Assembly (NCBI GenBank): GCA_021234535.1
Contig: CM037850.1
Location: forward strand, 2,418,001-2,482,000
Direction of reading: 5' to 3'
DNA: 64,000 bases
Source: Stichopus chloronotus
Lineage: Eukaryota > Echinodermata > Holothuroidea > Aspidochirotida > Stichopodidae
The position numbers and the translations under genes are program-made. Below, piece after piece: positions 47,301-58,800 of this stretch. Within the stretch, counting starts at the first letter, position 1. Every line of letters begins with the position of its first letter. The notes below the pieces were generated by a model. That model had not been told where the DNA came from, searched no databases, and was given only the letters and a program-made list of their open reading frames with translations.

Positions 47301-50300
47301 GGCTGAATCAGATCAATAAAATCAAATTAAAAGGATTACAAAGAGACTGGCCAGAGGATATGATAGTAAACAATAACAAACTGTTTATCATTACATTCCC
47401 CAATTGGAGAGCTTTAATGTATAATATTAACGGAGGAGTTATTGAATATGAATTCAAAGCACCAAACCAACAGTACAGACAGGCAATGAGTATAACAGCC
47501 AGTAAAGAGAATGGATTAATTTATATATTATGGGGGAATCGTGGTAGGGGTAAACGTGTTGTTGTTGTTTACTCTTTTCCTGGGGATCATTCCTCTCTCC
47601 CTGTGGGTCATTCCTCTCTCCATGAGGGTCATCCTTCTCTCTCTGGTTGTCATTTTTTGGCTTCTTTTAATGTTTCTGAAGATTCTCTGAAAACCAGGGT
47701 CAATAAAAATGTAAACAGGTTGTTTGTTGTCACTTGCCGGACTGGAGAAGTATATGAATATCACACAGTAAGTACTTAACACAGGATATATGTCAGTAGA
47801 AAATATTTGGCACAGTTATCGCTTTCTTAGTGCAAATACATTGAAAGAATATCGACAAATTAGGTAACCGATAAAGGGCGAATTGTTCAGGAAAAGACGG
47901 AACGGTTTTTACTGTTTTTTGGCCTTTTGTTTAAAACGTTGTAAAAAAATTCTCAACACTTTTTTGGAAAGGAATTATCGCAGAGTAGGCCAATCCAAAA
48001 TATTAAAATAATTATCGCTTTCATATCACAAATACTTTCATTAAATATCAACAAATTCGGCACCAAAGAATGCGATAAACTCAAGAGAAGACAATTGTAC
48101 TGTTTTTCGACCTTTTGTTTACAACTTTGTAAAAAAGTTCGTAACATTTTTTTTTTGTGAAGAAATTATGTTCTCCATATTTAAACGTTCTGTATTCAGC
48201 AGTGCGCCAATCCAAAATATTAAAATAATTATGGCTTTCATATCACAAATGATTTCATTGAATATCAACAAATTTGGCATCAATGAATGCGAAAAATTCA
48301 GGAGAAGACACTTATACTGTTTTTCGGTCTTTTGTTTAAAACTTTGTAAACAAATTCTTAACATATTTTTGTGAAAAAAATTAGGTGCTCCACTACTAGA
48401 AGTACTGTATACAGTGGCAGAGTGGGCCAATCCGAAATATATAAAAAAAAAATATCGCTTTCATATCACACATCGTTTGATAACACAGCAAAAAAATATT
48501 AATGAATTCGAATAAGTCAGCAGAGGACAGTTTTTTTTTTAAGGTTTTGAAGCCTTTTCTGGCAAATTTGAAGAAAAAGCCATTAATTTTTTTTCTCAAG
48601 AAATTGCTAATTTATTGTGTACACATACCAACATTGGACACAGGCCTATAAATATTGCTGAAGGAATTTTTTATTGCTTTCGAAATTAAAAGCCCTTTGC
48701 TTGAGTATGCAAAAATTAGATTCCAATGAACACAAACAAGTTAGGGGAAGACACATTCCACTGTTTGGAAGACTTCTCTTCAAGATTTAAAGAAAAACTG
48801 AGGACTGTTTTTTGAGTCAAATTGTTGTGTGCCAAAGTTGAGCAATTTTTATCGCTCTCAAGATGGCAAACCTTTTGCTTGATTCTGCACAAATAAAGAG
48901 AAGACAATTGTCACTGTTTTGGATCTCTGTTTTCTGACAGTACATGACAGTACATTTTCTGACAGAAGTTGTTGTGTACCAGGAAAGTTTGCTGTGTTCA
49001 AAAATTTCAGGAGTAATGCCGTGCAAAAAGGATACATATCCCCCCCCCCCCCCCGCACATTTTGCAACCTTTCCAATCTGCTTTTCGTGTAGGCCTACCA
49101 ACACATGATATACAAATTAGATGGAAAGTTAAAGTAATACCCTTATCAGCAAGCTACAATGTAGCACGTTTATTTTTACTGCTCCTTTTTCGTCGACAAA
49201 AATCTCAGTTATATTATTTCCAGCAGTCACATTTCCTTATTTTAGTTCTCATTCATAAATCTGTTCGATGGGATACAATGTCTTCTAAAAATCCTCTAAA
49301 AAGGTCGAAAGAATTCACTCCGCTGGTCTTACAACCAGAAGTCAATCTTCTGAACTACATCCTAACGTTAAGCCTAACCCTCACGCCACCGATTTTCTTT
49401 GGAAAACGCTTCAATATTTCGTGAGGAACTAAAGGTTGCAACAAACTCTGGAGAATTCCTGCAATTGTCGACGCTGTCAAAGAGAAAAAATGTACTGACA
49501 TCCATGATGCTCTCCAACTTGAATTGACCAAAAAGCAGGACCAATTGAATAAAGCTGAATCTGAGATACAATCTCTAAAATGCGAAATATCATCAATCTA
49601 CGAAAACCTGGAAAGTCAGGAGAAGTATTCTCCATCTCCTTCTCCTCCTCCTCTTCCTATAGAAGTTTGTGGGCAGATATCTTTGTTTTGTTTGTTTCCA
49701 AATCACGGAGCACCACCATTGGTTGGTTACTCTTAAACATTTTTGGGTTTCCTAGAGTCTTCTGGGTTGCATGTTTCCAGTCTTAAAATAGGTATATCGT
49801 ATAATGAAATTTTATCGGTTAGACAGATGGTGAATGTGAATAGACGATACACAGAAATTACAAGGGCATCACCAGGGTCTAATGATTGGAGGCACTTATT
49901 TCCTATACCATTGATGTGATATATCAGGCGCCTGTCCAGCGTTTTTGGGTGGGGGTGGGTTGGCCTGAGGGCATTGCTTTTTTCTCGCACCACACTTGCA
50001 GGAATATTTAAGTGGAATGTTACCATTGGTTGGGGTGGTTCCTACAAGAGACTATTTGGACCTTACATATCTTCGGAATATCTTCCCTTCTTGAGTGAAG
50101 TATGAGAAATTGAAATTGAAAAGCTATCAATTACCAGGTACCCTTAGACACAATCTGGTGCAATATTCGGCATTTTTTATGCCTACAATGTGCTACACTG
50201 AGATACGAAAAATTACAACTGGTATGTCATATTTTTCAACTAGCCTTGCTCTGACAAACTTTTAGTGGGGGGAAACCCCATGACATACAGGTACAGAGAG

Positions 50301-51760
50301 TAAATGGTGTAGGTTAGTGTGTGATACATTATTGCTTGTGTTGGTATGTCATGAAATCCTAATTAAAAAAATCTCTTATCATAAAATTTATGGTAATTAC
50401 AAAACGTTTTGCATTTTAAATACAAGTACAAAGTCACACTTCTTATTTTCCTGAAATACTGTGTCTCTGTCACAAAATTCGAATGTTAATGAATTATTAA
50501 AAGTAGTAAATATTCAAAGTACAAGCCTGGTGCTAGAAATCAGTCAGTTTTGATATCTGAGTAGCACTGATAAATCTGGTGTGCCCATCGCCATGGATTT
50601 CATTAAGCCCCATGTGTTGTAGTGTGGTTCTTACCTCTAATTTGGTGATAAAACCAAAATAGTTTCACCAGGGAGTGGCATGAACCTACTGTAAGTTTCA
50701 AAGCATTGTTATGAGGAGCTAATTGTTTAAGGATAAGTTGACTGAAACGATGTTGTTTCAGGAATGACATTGAACTGGAACCAACACATAAAGGAAGAAA
50801 TACCTTTTAATCAACTGCACAGCTTATCTTCTCTCGATTTGATGGGCCTAAAAGGATTAGCAGTATAAATTCAATTTTATTCCCCATCTCAGTAACAACT
50901 TCCTGGCCTATTTGTACCTGAATGGTTTCACAAACAAAAATATCATATTGAAGTGCATATTCTTGTTGTTTTATTTCAGAGAACTAAAGAGTTTTTGTGT
51001 TAAAGTGTTCGCAACTAACTCGAAGGATGGAAAAAATGCAAAACAGAATTTGTGGATTGTATGTCACAAATTTCAGGCTGGCAAAGAACCCAACTTCCAA
51101 AGTTCTAAGGAAGCGCCTACCATCAAAAATTGTATGTTTAACTGTTAGAACGGTAAACAATCTCGCATATTATGTTAAGTTTTCTTGTTGGTGGAGAATT
51201 CCTTTAATAAAGTGGATTCAATGATACATTTGTCACACATGTAGGACTAGTCAGCTATACCAAGGAAATATTACAGATGGAGTAAAAGCAAAAGCTCCCT
51301 TTGAATTCATTATTGGTTGCGACATTCTAAGAGTAATAAACTGTGAATGCTCCCAGGGACTAATCCACACTTGACGACAAGTAGCTATAAATGTAGCTCT
51401 TACTTTATCCGGGGATTAGAAAGTGATAACATTAGTTCTTGTCGTCAAACACAGCTTGGCATGATTTAACGCATTGCTCTAATATTGTCAGTCATCGAAG
51501 AAAACAAACTTTGTTCTATCATTGTACATCAGTGCTCACATTTTAGAAGGGTTCAGTACAGTTCAATTTAACTTATTGCATTTGGAAACATGTTTCGTTA
51601 TTTTAGGAACAAACCGGAATCTTTTCAAACTTTGTATGAGAAAGTCAGACTTACATCAATTGCTGAAAGGAGATGTTACTTATTAACGGAAGAAAGTAGA
51701 ATAATAACGGAATTTGATCCCGTGGAAGTTCATCTGAAGTCGTTTAGAGTAGAAGACTAA
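38299..51760 (+). CDS. Beta-propeller-like protein gene (inferred model)
   Basis: Proposed coding exons are 38299-38318 (start), 46849-47767 (306 residues) and 51607-51760 (last, ends TAA). At least one exon between the last two is unresolved. The start exon ends with two bases of a serine codon and the main exon opens with one base that completes it, so the junction keeps phase: MASNKNS joined to VCVPCTKVVARF. The main exon has repeating blade-like segments such as DGRIYVGLY, VIVFDRRLNQ, NNKLFIITFP, GLIYILWG and NRLFVVTCRTGEVYEY, and the last exon ends with CYLLTEESRIITEFDP. These resemble NHL/TRIM-type propeller blades. Between main and last exon the phases do not match directly (0 against 1), so one exon of 3n+2 bases is missing from the model. 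The main exon is likely real. The gene joining is inference. Confidence 0.45.
38319..40950. other. Left part of the propeller gene intron
   Basis: AT-rich intron sequence with no supported exon or element. Confidence 0.4.
40961..41112 (-). repeat. Left arm of a 150-bp inverted repeat
   Basis: On the minus strand this reads CTTCCAG-ATATTTGAATATGAAAA and onward through CGCCTAGACGTCA, TTGAAATCAAACAG and GGAAATGGATATGAA. The plus strand at 43333-43479 has the same landmarks in order. Both copies are open in the same frame (FQIFEYENCLDI, then PRRHH or PRRQS), so the repeat may derive from a coding exon of a transposon. Confidence 0.7.
41689..41865 (+). mobile_element. PIF/Harbinger nuclease N-terminal fragment
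   Basis: The frame reads GQYDNLMAELGRES, then DFVGFMRINPELFHEMVQ, and stops at TAG. This matches the HARBI1-type pattern GQY--LM-EL-, F-NF-RM-PE-F-E. Only about 58 residues are left and the DDE catalytic region is absent. The preceding 41115-41520 is rich in CTGCG, CTGCAAC and TGTGACG motifs and has a TATAAAA (41470s), as the 5' leader of such elements often does. The fragment is inactive. Confidence 0.65.
42079..42107 (-). ncRNA. Hammerhead-like ribozyme core in Penelope remnant
   Basis: On the minus strand CTGAAGA (42107-42101, consensus CUGANGA) is followed by GGAC, an 8-base loop and GTCC, which pair as stem II, and then GAAA (42083-42080). These are the invariant parts of a hammerhead core. 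It lies 3' of the GIY-YIG remnant, where Penelope-like elements are known to carry hammerheads. Stems I and III and the cleavage triplet are not clear, so activity is doubtful. Confidence 0.4.
42229..42708 (-). mobile_element. Penelope-like element remnant: GIY-YIG endonuclease
   Basis: On the minus strand the frame shows a cysteine cluster KKCGKPRCQVCRF, an in-frame TAA (42603-42601), then VVYLLCCNICDKGNYVGQTG, FSLRFNNHKK, HYSGEPNHSFFN and KWIIKLSTHSNGLNKDLG. The order of a CxxC..CxxC knuckle followed by a GIY-YIG-like YVGQTG and a C-terminal LN-D motif is that of Penelope-like retroelement endonucleases. The reverse transcriptase is absent and a poly-lysine expansion interrupts the domain, so it is dead. 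Confidence 0.7.
43333..43479 (+). repeat. Right arm of the 150-bp inverted repeat
   Basis: Inverted partner of 40961-41112. It begins CATTTTCCAGATATTTGAATATG and ends near GGAATGGATATGAACATTCATG. It encodes FQIFEYENCLDIQKLDSPRK followed by PRRQSLLVS and a stop. Together the arms bracket the Harbinger and Penelope fragments. Confidence 0.7.
43480..46848. other. Right part of the propeller gene intron
   Basis: AT-rich sequence. A short exon-like piece ends with GTAAGT at 44381, preceded by CTACAG and only 14 bases, too small to judge. Otherwise nothing is recognised. Confidence 0.4.
46849..47767 (+). CDS. Main exon of beta-propeller-like protein
   Basis: 919 bases open in one frame between a TTTCACATGCAG acceptor and a GTAAGT donor. 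It starts VCVPCTKVVARFSVQDG and contains GEARCMTTTRDGRIYVGLY, VIVFDRRLNQ, LQRDWPEDMIVNNNKLFII, GLIYILWGNRGRG and NRLFVVTCRTGEVYEY. The spacing of these hydrophobic strands at about 45-50 residues is what propeller blades show. Near residue 250 is an insert of three GHSSL-like repeats that breaks one loop. No enzyme motif, leader or membrane segment is seen, so a cytoplasmic interaction domain is the likely role. Exact family is uncertain. Confidence 0.6.
47575..47655 (+). repeat. In-frame 24-base tandem repeat in the propeller exon
   Basis: GGTCATTCCTCTCTCC-type units occur three times (near 47586, 47607 and 47628), with a degenerate fourth. They encode GDHSSLPV, GHSSLHE and GHPSLSG. The period of 21-24 bases preserves the frame. 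Confidence 0.75.
47800..48900 (+). repeat. Diverged ~215-bp tandem repeat, about five copies
   Basis: GCCAATCC-AAATATT, TATCGCTTTCATATCACAAAT, AATATCAACAAATT-GGCA, AGGAGAAGACA, CTGTTTTTCGACCTTTTG and AACTTTGTAAAAAA-TTC recur in order from about 47813, 47985, 48210, 48425 and, more worn, 48650-48900. The array starts about 40 bases after the end of the propeller exon and lies in the following intron. No shared frame is kept. Confidence 0.75.
49278..49736 (+). pseudogene. Coding-like remnant in three frames with coiled coil
   Basis: From an ATG at 49278 the reading starts MSSKNPLKRSKEFTPLVL and EVNLLN, then continues sensibly only in a second frame (PNPHATDFLWKTLQYF), a third (REELKVATNSGEFLQL) and back in the last (CTDIHDALQLELTKKQDQLN, SEIQSLKCEISSIYENL). 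It ends with a proline-rich PSPSPPPLP. The last part is coiled-coil-like. The sequence behaves like a protein gene with several frameshifts. I do not recognise the family; a retroelement ORF1 is one option. It lies in the intron of the propeller gene model. Confidence 0.35.
49737..51606 (+). other. Intron region with one undecided exon candidate
   Basis: Mostly AT-rich. A candidate exon begins at 50983 after TGTTTTATTTCAG. It is open in two frames (one gives NRICGLYVTNFRLAKNP, another QNLWIVCHKFQAGKEP), and I cannot choose between them or name the product. Confidence 0.3.
51607..51760 (+). CDS. Last exon of the propeller-like gene
   Basis: After a CGTTATTTTAG acceptor one base completes a codon, then NKPESFQTLYEKVRLTSIAE, CYLLTEESRIITEFDP and VEVHLKSFRVED lead to TAA. 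The CYLLTEESRIITEFD string looks like the final propeller blade. Assignment to the gene above rests on strand, position and style, and the direct junction to 47767 is out of phase. Confidence 0.45.
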
Positions 51761-52587
51761 AAACAGTGTAACATTTCTATGCGTCAATGATGGCCTCAAA
51801 GCATTGTTATCATCAAGTATTTATTTGAGGATTACGTTAGTCTGAAAAAATTAAATTCTCATGAGGAGAGTTAAGCCAAGCAAATTCTGACGATAACTAA
51901 AGGACTTGTCAATCAAAGTTTCTTTCCACAAAAGGGATTCGAGTACTTTCAATACGTATTGTCTAAAAGGTTAAACTGAATTAGGCGCTTTTCCTCCATC
52001 CGGAAGTAGCTCCATGGCTGTACTCACTACATGATTACAGTAATGTGGATGGTTTGGATCATATACAAGTGAATGTTAAAAATGACTGTAAAATCAACAT
52101 GTGCTTAGAAGTAGACACATATGCACCTCACACGTGCCGCAGTTGACGACAACTAGCCAATTCTTCTAGCATGTACAGTATCAAGCCAGGGGAATTGGGT
52201 AAGACAGCTGATTCACAAGATTGTCTCGATCTAGCAACTAAGCATCAGACAATAGCTCACATGCACTAACTACTTGCATTTGTGACAGCGAACTTCTTCA
52301 TTTCAACACAATTGTGACCATGTCTAGGTGTTGTGCGTTTGTGAATCAGTACAGTAACATGAAACATTGTAGAAATCATCCTTCATATGAGACATACATT
52401 TTTTTGTTTTGTTGAAACAGTACAGTGTCTGCTGTCATTAACCATACTCCTTGTGTGATCTTCAAAAACAGCATAGAGTATCATTAATTAAAAAAGGATC
52501 AAGAGGATAGGTAAATAATGATAGCATGTATGTTGTATTGACATTGTTGGTTGATAATTATTTCTTTCTTGTTGTCTTCATTTGCAG
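51761..52587. other. Spacer between the propeller gene and the ZU5 gene
   Basis: No exon is evident. The promoter and first exon of the downstream gene, which must lie at or upstream of here because the 52588 exon starts in phase 0 without ATG, are not recognised. Confidence 0.35.
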
Positions 52588-52862
52588 AATGATATCATTA
52601 ATCATGAAAACCTGCTGACATTGATTGCATTATTGATCACCAAAGACGACTGTCAGAAACTACTCAGATACTTTAAAGTTAGCGCTGCCAAAGCAAAGGC
52701 AATCCAGAATAGTGATGGACCCTTCTCATAGTTTTCTCGAACATCTTATAGAGACAGGCAAGATTTCTTCTGTTGACATCAGTGTTTTACTCACAGCATG
52801 CAAAGACAAGCAAATCATTCAAGTGGCAGAGGCATGGACCAACTACCAAAAGTACCTTTCAT
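52588..52862 (+). pseudogene. First death-fold exon, one frameshift
   Basis: After a TTCATTTGCAG acceptor the frame reads NDIINHENLLTLIALLITKD and CQKLLRYFKVSAAKAKAIQ, then stops at TAG (52728-52730). The natural continuation, SHSFLEHLIETGKISSVD then ISVLLTACKDKQIIQVAEAW, is one frame over. This has the helix pattern of a DED. A GTTAGT donor after TCAT (52863) leaves one base, which fits the start of the coiled-coil exon. The break needs one inserted or two deleted bases near 52705-52728. It is either a real lesion or a read error. Confidence 0.6.
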
Positions 52863-55800
52863 GTTAGTATAAAAGCAAATTGTAGCTTTGTGTTCCCTCC
52901 CTCAGACATGTCTTATTTGTCATAAGTGAACACTTAATCCCACTTTATATTAAACCTGTCTTTCAACTCCTAAATAATCAACCACTGTTACAGATTCGCT
53001 ACGATATTTGATTACAGTGCAGTTCCCATTAACAATACTATGTCTGTACTTACACTGTATGCATGTTTAAAAGGGAAAAAATATTGGAGATACTGTACTT
53101 AAGATGTGACTCGCTTACACAAAGTAATTGAACTTCTTTTCTTACACTGTATTCTGACAAGGTTACTTGTTTGAAATTTTGGTGCATGCTGTGTGTAGAT
53201 TTAGTATGTTACAGTTGCAGGACAATCAGTCTGATATGATTTCACATGTACAATTTAGTTTGAGTGCACTTTGATAGGATGAAGTTATACAAGCCTATCC
53301 AGATGACATCTTAAGGAGTAATTGGCTTCTTTAACGTGCTTGTGCACTGCTGCCATAAGTGACCTGAGTGTGCAATGCTATAGAGAGGTTGAAGACTATA
53401 CTGTAAGATATATTTCGTGGTAGAAGTCAAACATGTGCAGTATTTGAGTTCAGCAGAATTCATATTTTCAACATTTGTTTTATAAGTGAAGTTGGAACTG
53501 GCAAAATAATTAAGTAATCAATCTAATTAAGAAATTAATATGAGTCAGAAGTAGTGCCGCCACACTTACTTCAAGAATCTGTTATTGATGGTATTGATCT
53601 TGAAGGGTCAATCAGTATCAATTGTACATGTTTTGTTTGTATTATGCAAATTCTTTTTTATGTTATTTCTTCAATTTTCTTGCATGAAAAGGGAAACAAA
53701 TGAAGTGAAATGTCTCAAGGAAGGATGCTTAGATTTTTTAGAAATGTGCCAAGTATCACTTGGTAACTCTTGTATTTTGCAGATCAAAAACAGCTGCCAA
53801 CGTTTCAGCTAGAAAAATCAGAGAATCAGAGAAAGGAACTCGATGAAAAACTTACAGAATCTGAAAATGACAGACAGGAACTCTCTGACAGACTGAAGGA
53901 AACACAACTTCAGAAAGAAGCACTAGCTGAGAGACTGACCGTGAACGAGGAAGAAAGACGGCAAGTCACTGATAAACTAAGAGAATCAGAGAATGAAAGA
54001 GTACAACTGAAGAACAGACTGGAGAAACTGGAGGAGGAGAGGCAAGAAGTAAAAGAGAAACGACTAGATGTAACAGACTTTGAATGGTGGCAATTGACAG
54101 AGATATCGGAGGTCACAGAAAGAGAGAAGGAACAGCTTACTACCAGATTAGCGAAGCTGAACGGTAGATTGGAGACAATGGAGAAGGAGAGAAAACAATT
54201 GGAAGAGAGACTGAAGGCAACAGAAGAAGAGAAGGAACAGTTTGTAACAAGATTATCAACAACAGAGATTGAGATGCAACAACTAAATGATAGACAGGAG
54301 ACAACTGATGAAGCTAAGAGGCTGAAGAGACAACTGGAGGAGAATCAACAGGTAAATTTAAAACAGCAGAGAATTGCTGTACCTTTGATGGATGAAAGGG
54401 GCCAGTCTTAACTACATTTCACTTAACATACATGCAATATGAATAAAAGCACTGTCTTTGGTTAGCATTTGAATTCAGTATGACAATTAGGTAGATACTG
54501 TTACATGTGAATAACATAGTGCATTCATCATGTACACTATTACTGTATTTGCACAGGCATGAATAATCTCATAGTAAGTTTGCCTTTGATTATTCATTAT
54601 CTTGATCTGGTTTCATTCTTTAAACTGGTGAACATTTAAGAGAATGTGCAACTACCGTTTGTAGGTAAGCACAAATAGCATGACATTGAAGCAGGTTTTG
54701 GAATCATTCGTTAAATGATCATTTTGGTTATCATCAGAAGTATTATAAAATTACACAAAACATATGTGAAGAATTAATTGTTTAGAGAGAAGATTAGCTT
54801 CTCTAGGAACAATCAATCAATAGAAGATTATGTCGTTATCATGATTATAAAGGTAAATTTTATTAGAATCAAGTATTGCTGTGTTCATTTTACTTTTAAA
54901 AGTAAAAAACAAAGAGAGCAAAATTGTGTAATCTTGCATTTCTTAACTAGGAACTGGAGGAGACTAAATCCAGCTTGAGGGCTGCAAAGAATGAACTTAT
55001 CAGAGCTCAGGTGGAGTACACCAAGGAGTCAATAGCCCTACAAGAAGTTTTACAGCAGACAAGGGAGACTAAACATGTAACAGTAGGTTTAACTGTGACC
55101 AGGGTTGTAGCTGTGGTGGACGGCGTCCCACAGGACCCCCCCCCCCCCTCTTGACTATTATTTCCTGGCCCAGCACTTACGTTGAGCTTACATCTTACTG
55201 CCCAGCACTAAGTTTACAAAGTGCCATTAACATAACGTGAAATTGGTCTTTTGAGTTGGCATTTGAATATTTTACTGCTACTATCCCCCGTAACAACCTG
55301 CTCACAACACATAGGCTGCTTCAGAGGGGAGGCTGCTCTCTGAATCCTCCGCCCTGGCATTTCCCCTTAGCCAAGACAGGGACTCTGGAGCAAGCCTGGA
55401 ATCCACAGTCCACAAATATTGGAAAGGTATCATGTGCTGCAATGAATTGACATCTGGTAACAAGTTCATTATTTTTCTCGTTTTATTGCATGCATGTGTA
55501 TGTATGGTTGTGATGCCCAGCTTGTTATCACAATATCTTGAGACGGCCAAAGAGGAGAATTCTCATACTAGGTATATAGATGACCCTTGTCAAACAGAAT
55601 TACACGAATCATGGAAACGTCTGATACTTATTGTGCTTATGCATTATGTCACCGAAAAGGGTCCTATTTTTTGGTGAAGGTCAAAGTTCATTTGAGGTCA
55701 CCAGAGGTCAGACACTAAATTCATTGTTATCTTAATATCTCCAACAGGAATCATGGAAAATTTTGATGACTATCATCTTAATGCATTATAACAAGTGGAA

Positions 55801-58800
55801 GGACTTTATATTGCTTTTGGTGAAGGTGAAATTTCACCTGCTGTCACCAGAATTGAAACACTAAAAAGTTGATTATTTTAACATCTCGAGATACAAATTA
55901 TGGAAACCTTAAACACAAGTAGAAAGATTCTATCATTTTTGGAGGAGGTCAAAGATCACCTGAGGTCGCCAGAGGTCAAATGCTGATTACATTGTTCACA
56001 CGATATCTCAAGAGAGGAATCATAGAACCTTTTGAAGGCAGCATCATTGTGCTTTAGATATCAAGTAGTAGAGAAACGCCCTTTTTTCTGGTGAAAATGT
56101 CATCTGTGTCTATCGGACGTCAAGCATTGAAAACATTGTCAGCATAATATCTCAAGAGAGGAAACTTGGAAACTTTGATACTGAGCATGTAGAAGCATAA
56201 TATTAGGGAAGACTCAATGCTATTGGTGGAGGTCGAAGGTCATTTTGGGTCAAATACCTAATAATTTCTACACACACAATTTCAAGAAGGGGATCTTGAC
56301 CTAATCTTATAGGTGGTATGTTCATGTAGTACAGCATGTACCACATGGAGTTAAAAACAAAAATTCTACAGCTTTTAGTAAAGGTCAAAGATCATTTGAG
56401 GTCAACAAGGGGCCAAATAGTGCAAAGCTTGTGAAGTAATACTTCAGGAAGGAACGCTTGAATTGGAAAATTCTCACCATGTATGTGTATCATATTGTGA
56501 ACAAAAACTTGGTTGTTTTGGTAAAGGTCAAATGTGTGGTAGTTTAGGTGAGAGTTTAGGAAGGGTCACTAGGGACTGAGAGCATCTAAAGCTTCATTTC
56601 TGCAAGATCCATTTCTGGTAAACATTCAGTTTAAATTGTGTAATGAATTCATCAGTCTAAATTGTTTAACGAATTCATCGAAACCTCAGTCCACTCTAGT
56701 TCATTGTCTAGTATAGTTTGTGTCACAAACAAAATTGTGAAATGACATTGATAATGTTGTAGTATGACATTCCTACAGATGTTTTGGTGGCTGGCGTCTG
56801 TAGTAAATGTAAGATAATGTAATGAGGTTAGGCCTTCAACATGGTGTTATTAGTAAGAAGACGCCTCTCTCAACTTCCAGTTTGCCTAATATCGCAGGTC
56901 TTAAGTTTAGTCTGCAGAGTATTTTGATTTACATCATACAATATCGATGGTTATCTTCTTGTGTCTGTTTTTATCTTTCCTTTGAACAGACCTCCACAGC
57001 TTCAGAAGAGGAACAGACACTGAAGGAAAATGAAACTTCTGAAGTTTCTCACGAGCTAGCAGTCCTAGCAGGTCAGATATTCCTGTAGAGAAGTTTTTAT
57101 TCAACTTTTCTTTATGAAACTGTGCTAGTTTTAAGTGGTAGGATATGTGTTCATTTGACAAAAAATCCACTCAGTCTATGCCGTTTTTAATTTGCACTAC
57201 GTATAGTAGTGAGATTTCCTTGATAGTACCAAATATAGCAATTCAAGAAAAGTGATAAGCTGTTTTTATTATGTGGCATAAGTTATAATAATACTATATG
57301 TATGTAACTCAGTAATAATTTATATTTGCTTCTCACTAACATGTCTCTGCACAACTACTGCACACTCATTCAGTGTGACCCACTATAGTCCAAAATATGT
57401 ACATTCACTGCATGGCCATGGCTACATTAAATTGTCAACCCTGTCTATGATAAACATATGAGTACGAATCTACCTCTCTCATCAACTGGGTGTTCTAAAT
57501 CGTTGCCCATTACATGATTAATCATATGCTCTTCCTGAAATAGCTGATTATGGTAGACTGATGGTAGATGTTGCTGAAGATCTGACTTTGGACAACACTT
57601 TGAAGTTAGCGTTTTTGTATCAGTTGCCAAACTCTCAGAAAGATATGCTTCGTCGAATTTCTTTGATCGAGACACCGGGGATCACTCTCATTAATTTTTT
57701 GAAGACAAGAAACATCATCAACATGTATGATGTTACAAACCTTAAGAAAGGTTTAATGTGTCTGAGGCTATACAGTACAAATGCACAGTATGTGGTTCCT
57801 TACCAGCAGAAGGTTGACCCATTGTTGTTTGAAGAAAACCGATCACCACATATTGTTAACTGGCCAGGTGAGTAATTGTGTTTTCATGTAAATGATCATG
57901 TAGTAGCGTCAATCCATTACTTCTGGGATGTTTGTTTGGAGTTTTTGAAACTCAGTATAAATGTGTTAAATTATGATCTGTGACATACCATCCATTTGGA
58001 TGTTTTAAAAAATTTATGTTAGTGTAACAGTTCTTACAGATCTCCTTTAAAAATAATTTCGCAGAAATTCATTCAGTGCAAAGCAAATCTATAAGAGTAT
58101 TGTTTTCTAATGTGTAGGACCATCATGTGTGTTGTCCACACATGTGAATTCATTAGTGTCTACTCTCGCTCTACGCATTGTTTATTTTATGATCAACAGC
58201 AATAGAATTGAGTGAACCATAATGCTATGAGTTTGATACCTAGAGCATACTGTATTTACTAATAGTTACAGTTCCTCTTTAATGTAAGTCTTATGCTCAG
58301 GATTATTTTCATTTTTTTCTGTTTTATAGATGAAGAGATTGAAGCCCTCCAGATATGTGAAATTTCGCCTCAAAAATCTGTAAGAACAGAAGATTCAGAA
58401 GAACCTCAATGTAACTCTGATGAAGAGAGGTCGACAGAGAATATAGGGAGAGAAAGAAAAGGAAGGCACGGACGAGATTCACCAACTATGGATATATTGC
58501 ACATGTACATTGAACACAAGATAAATGATGAAGGTGGTACTATTACTCTCATGGGGGTGTGTTTTTCCATTCCTGAGAAAGCTCTGGCTGGTGATCATGT
58601 AATTGCTCTGACTATGATTCGTGATCCAGATATACTCCTCCCTGGAAATTCTCAAAGGGGTAGGATGACACCCCTGATAAAAATAGAACCAGAAGGTCTC
58701 AAGTTAAACAAGCCAGCAAGACTGATAATCCCCCATTCAGCCATTATTCCTGAGCCAGATCGTCATAGTGTGATCATCTTTACTGGTCAGCCAGCTCAAA

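Noticed and set aside
53910..54116. Minus-strand frame rich in serine
   Set aside because: It is the antisense of the coiled-coil exon; repeats of GAG/AAG give TCT/CTT on the other strand.
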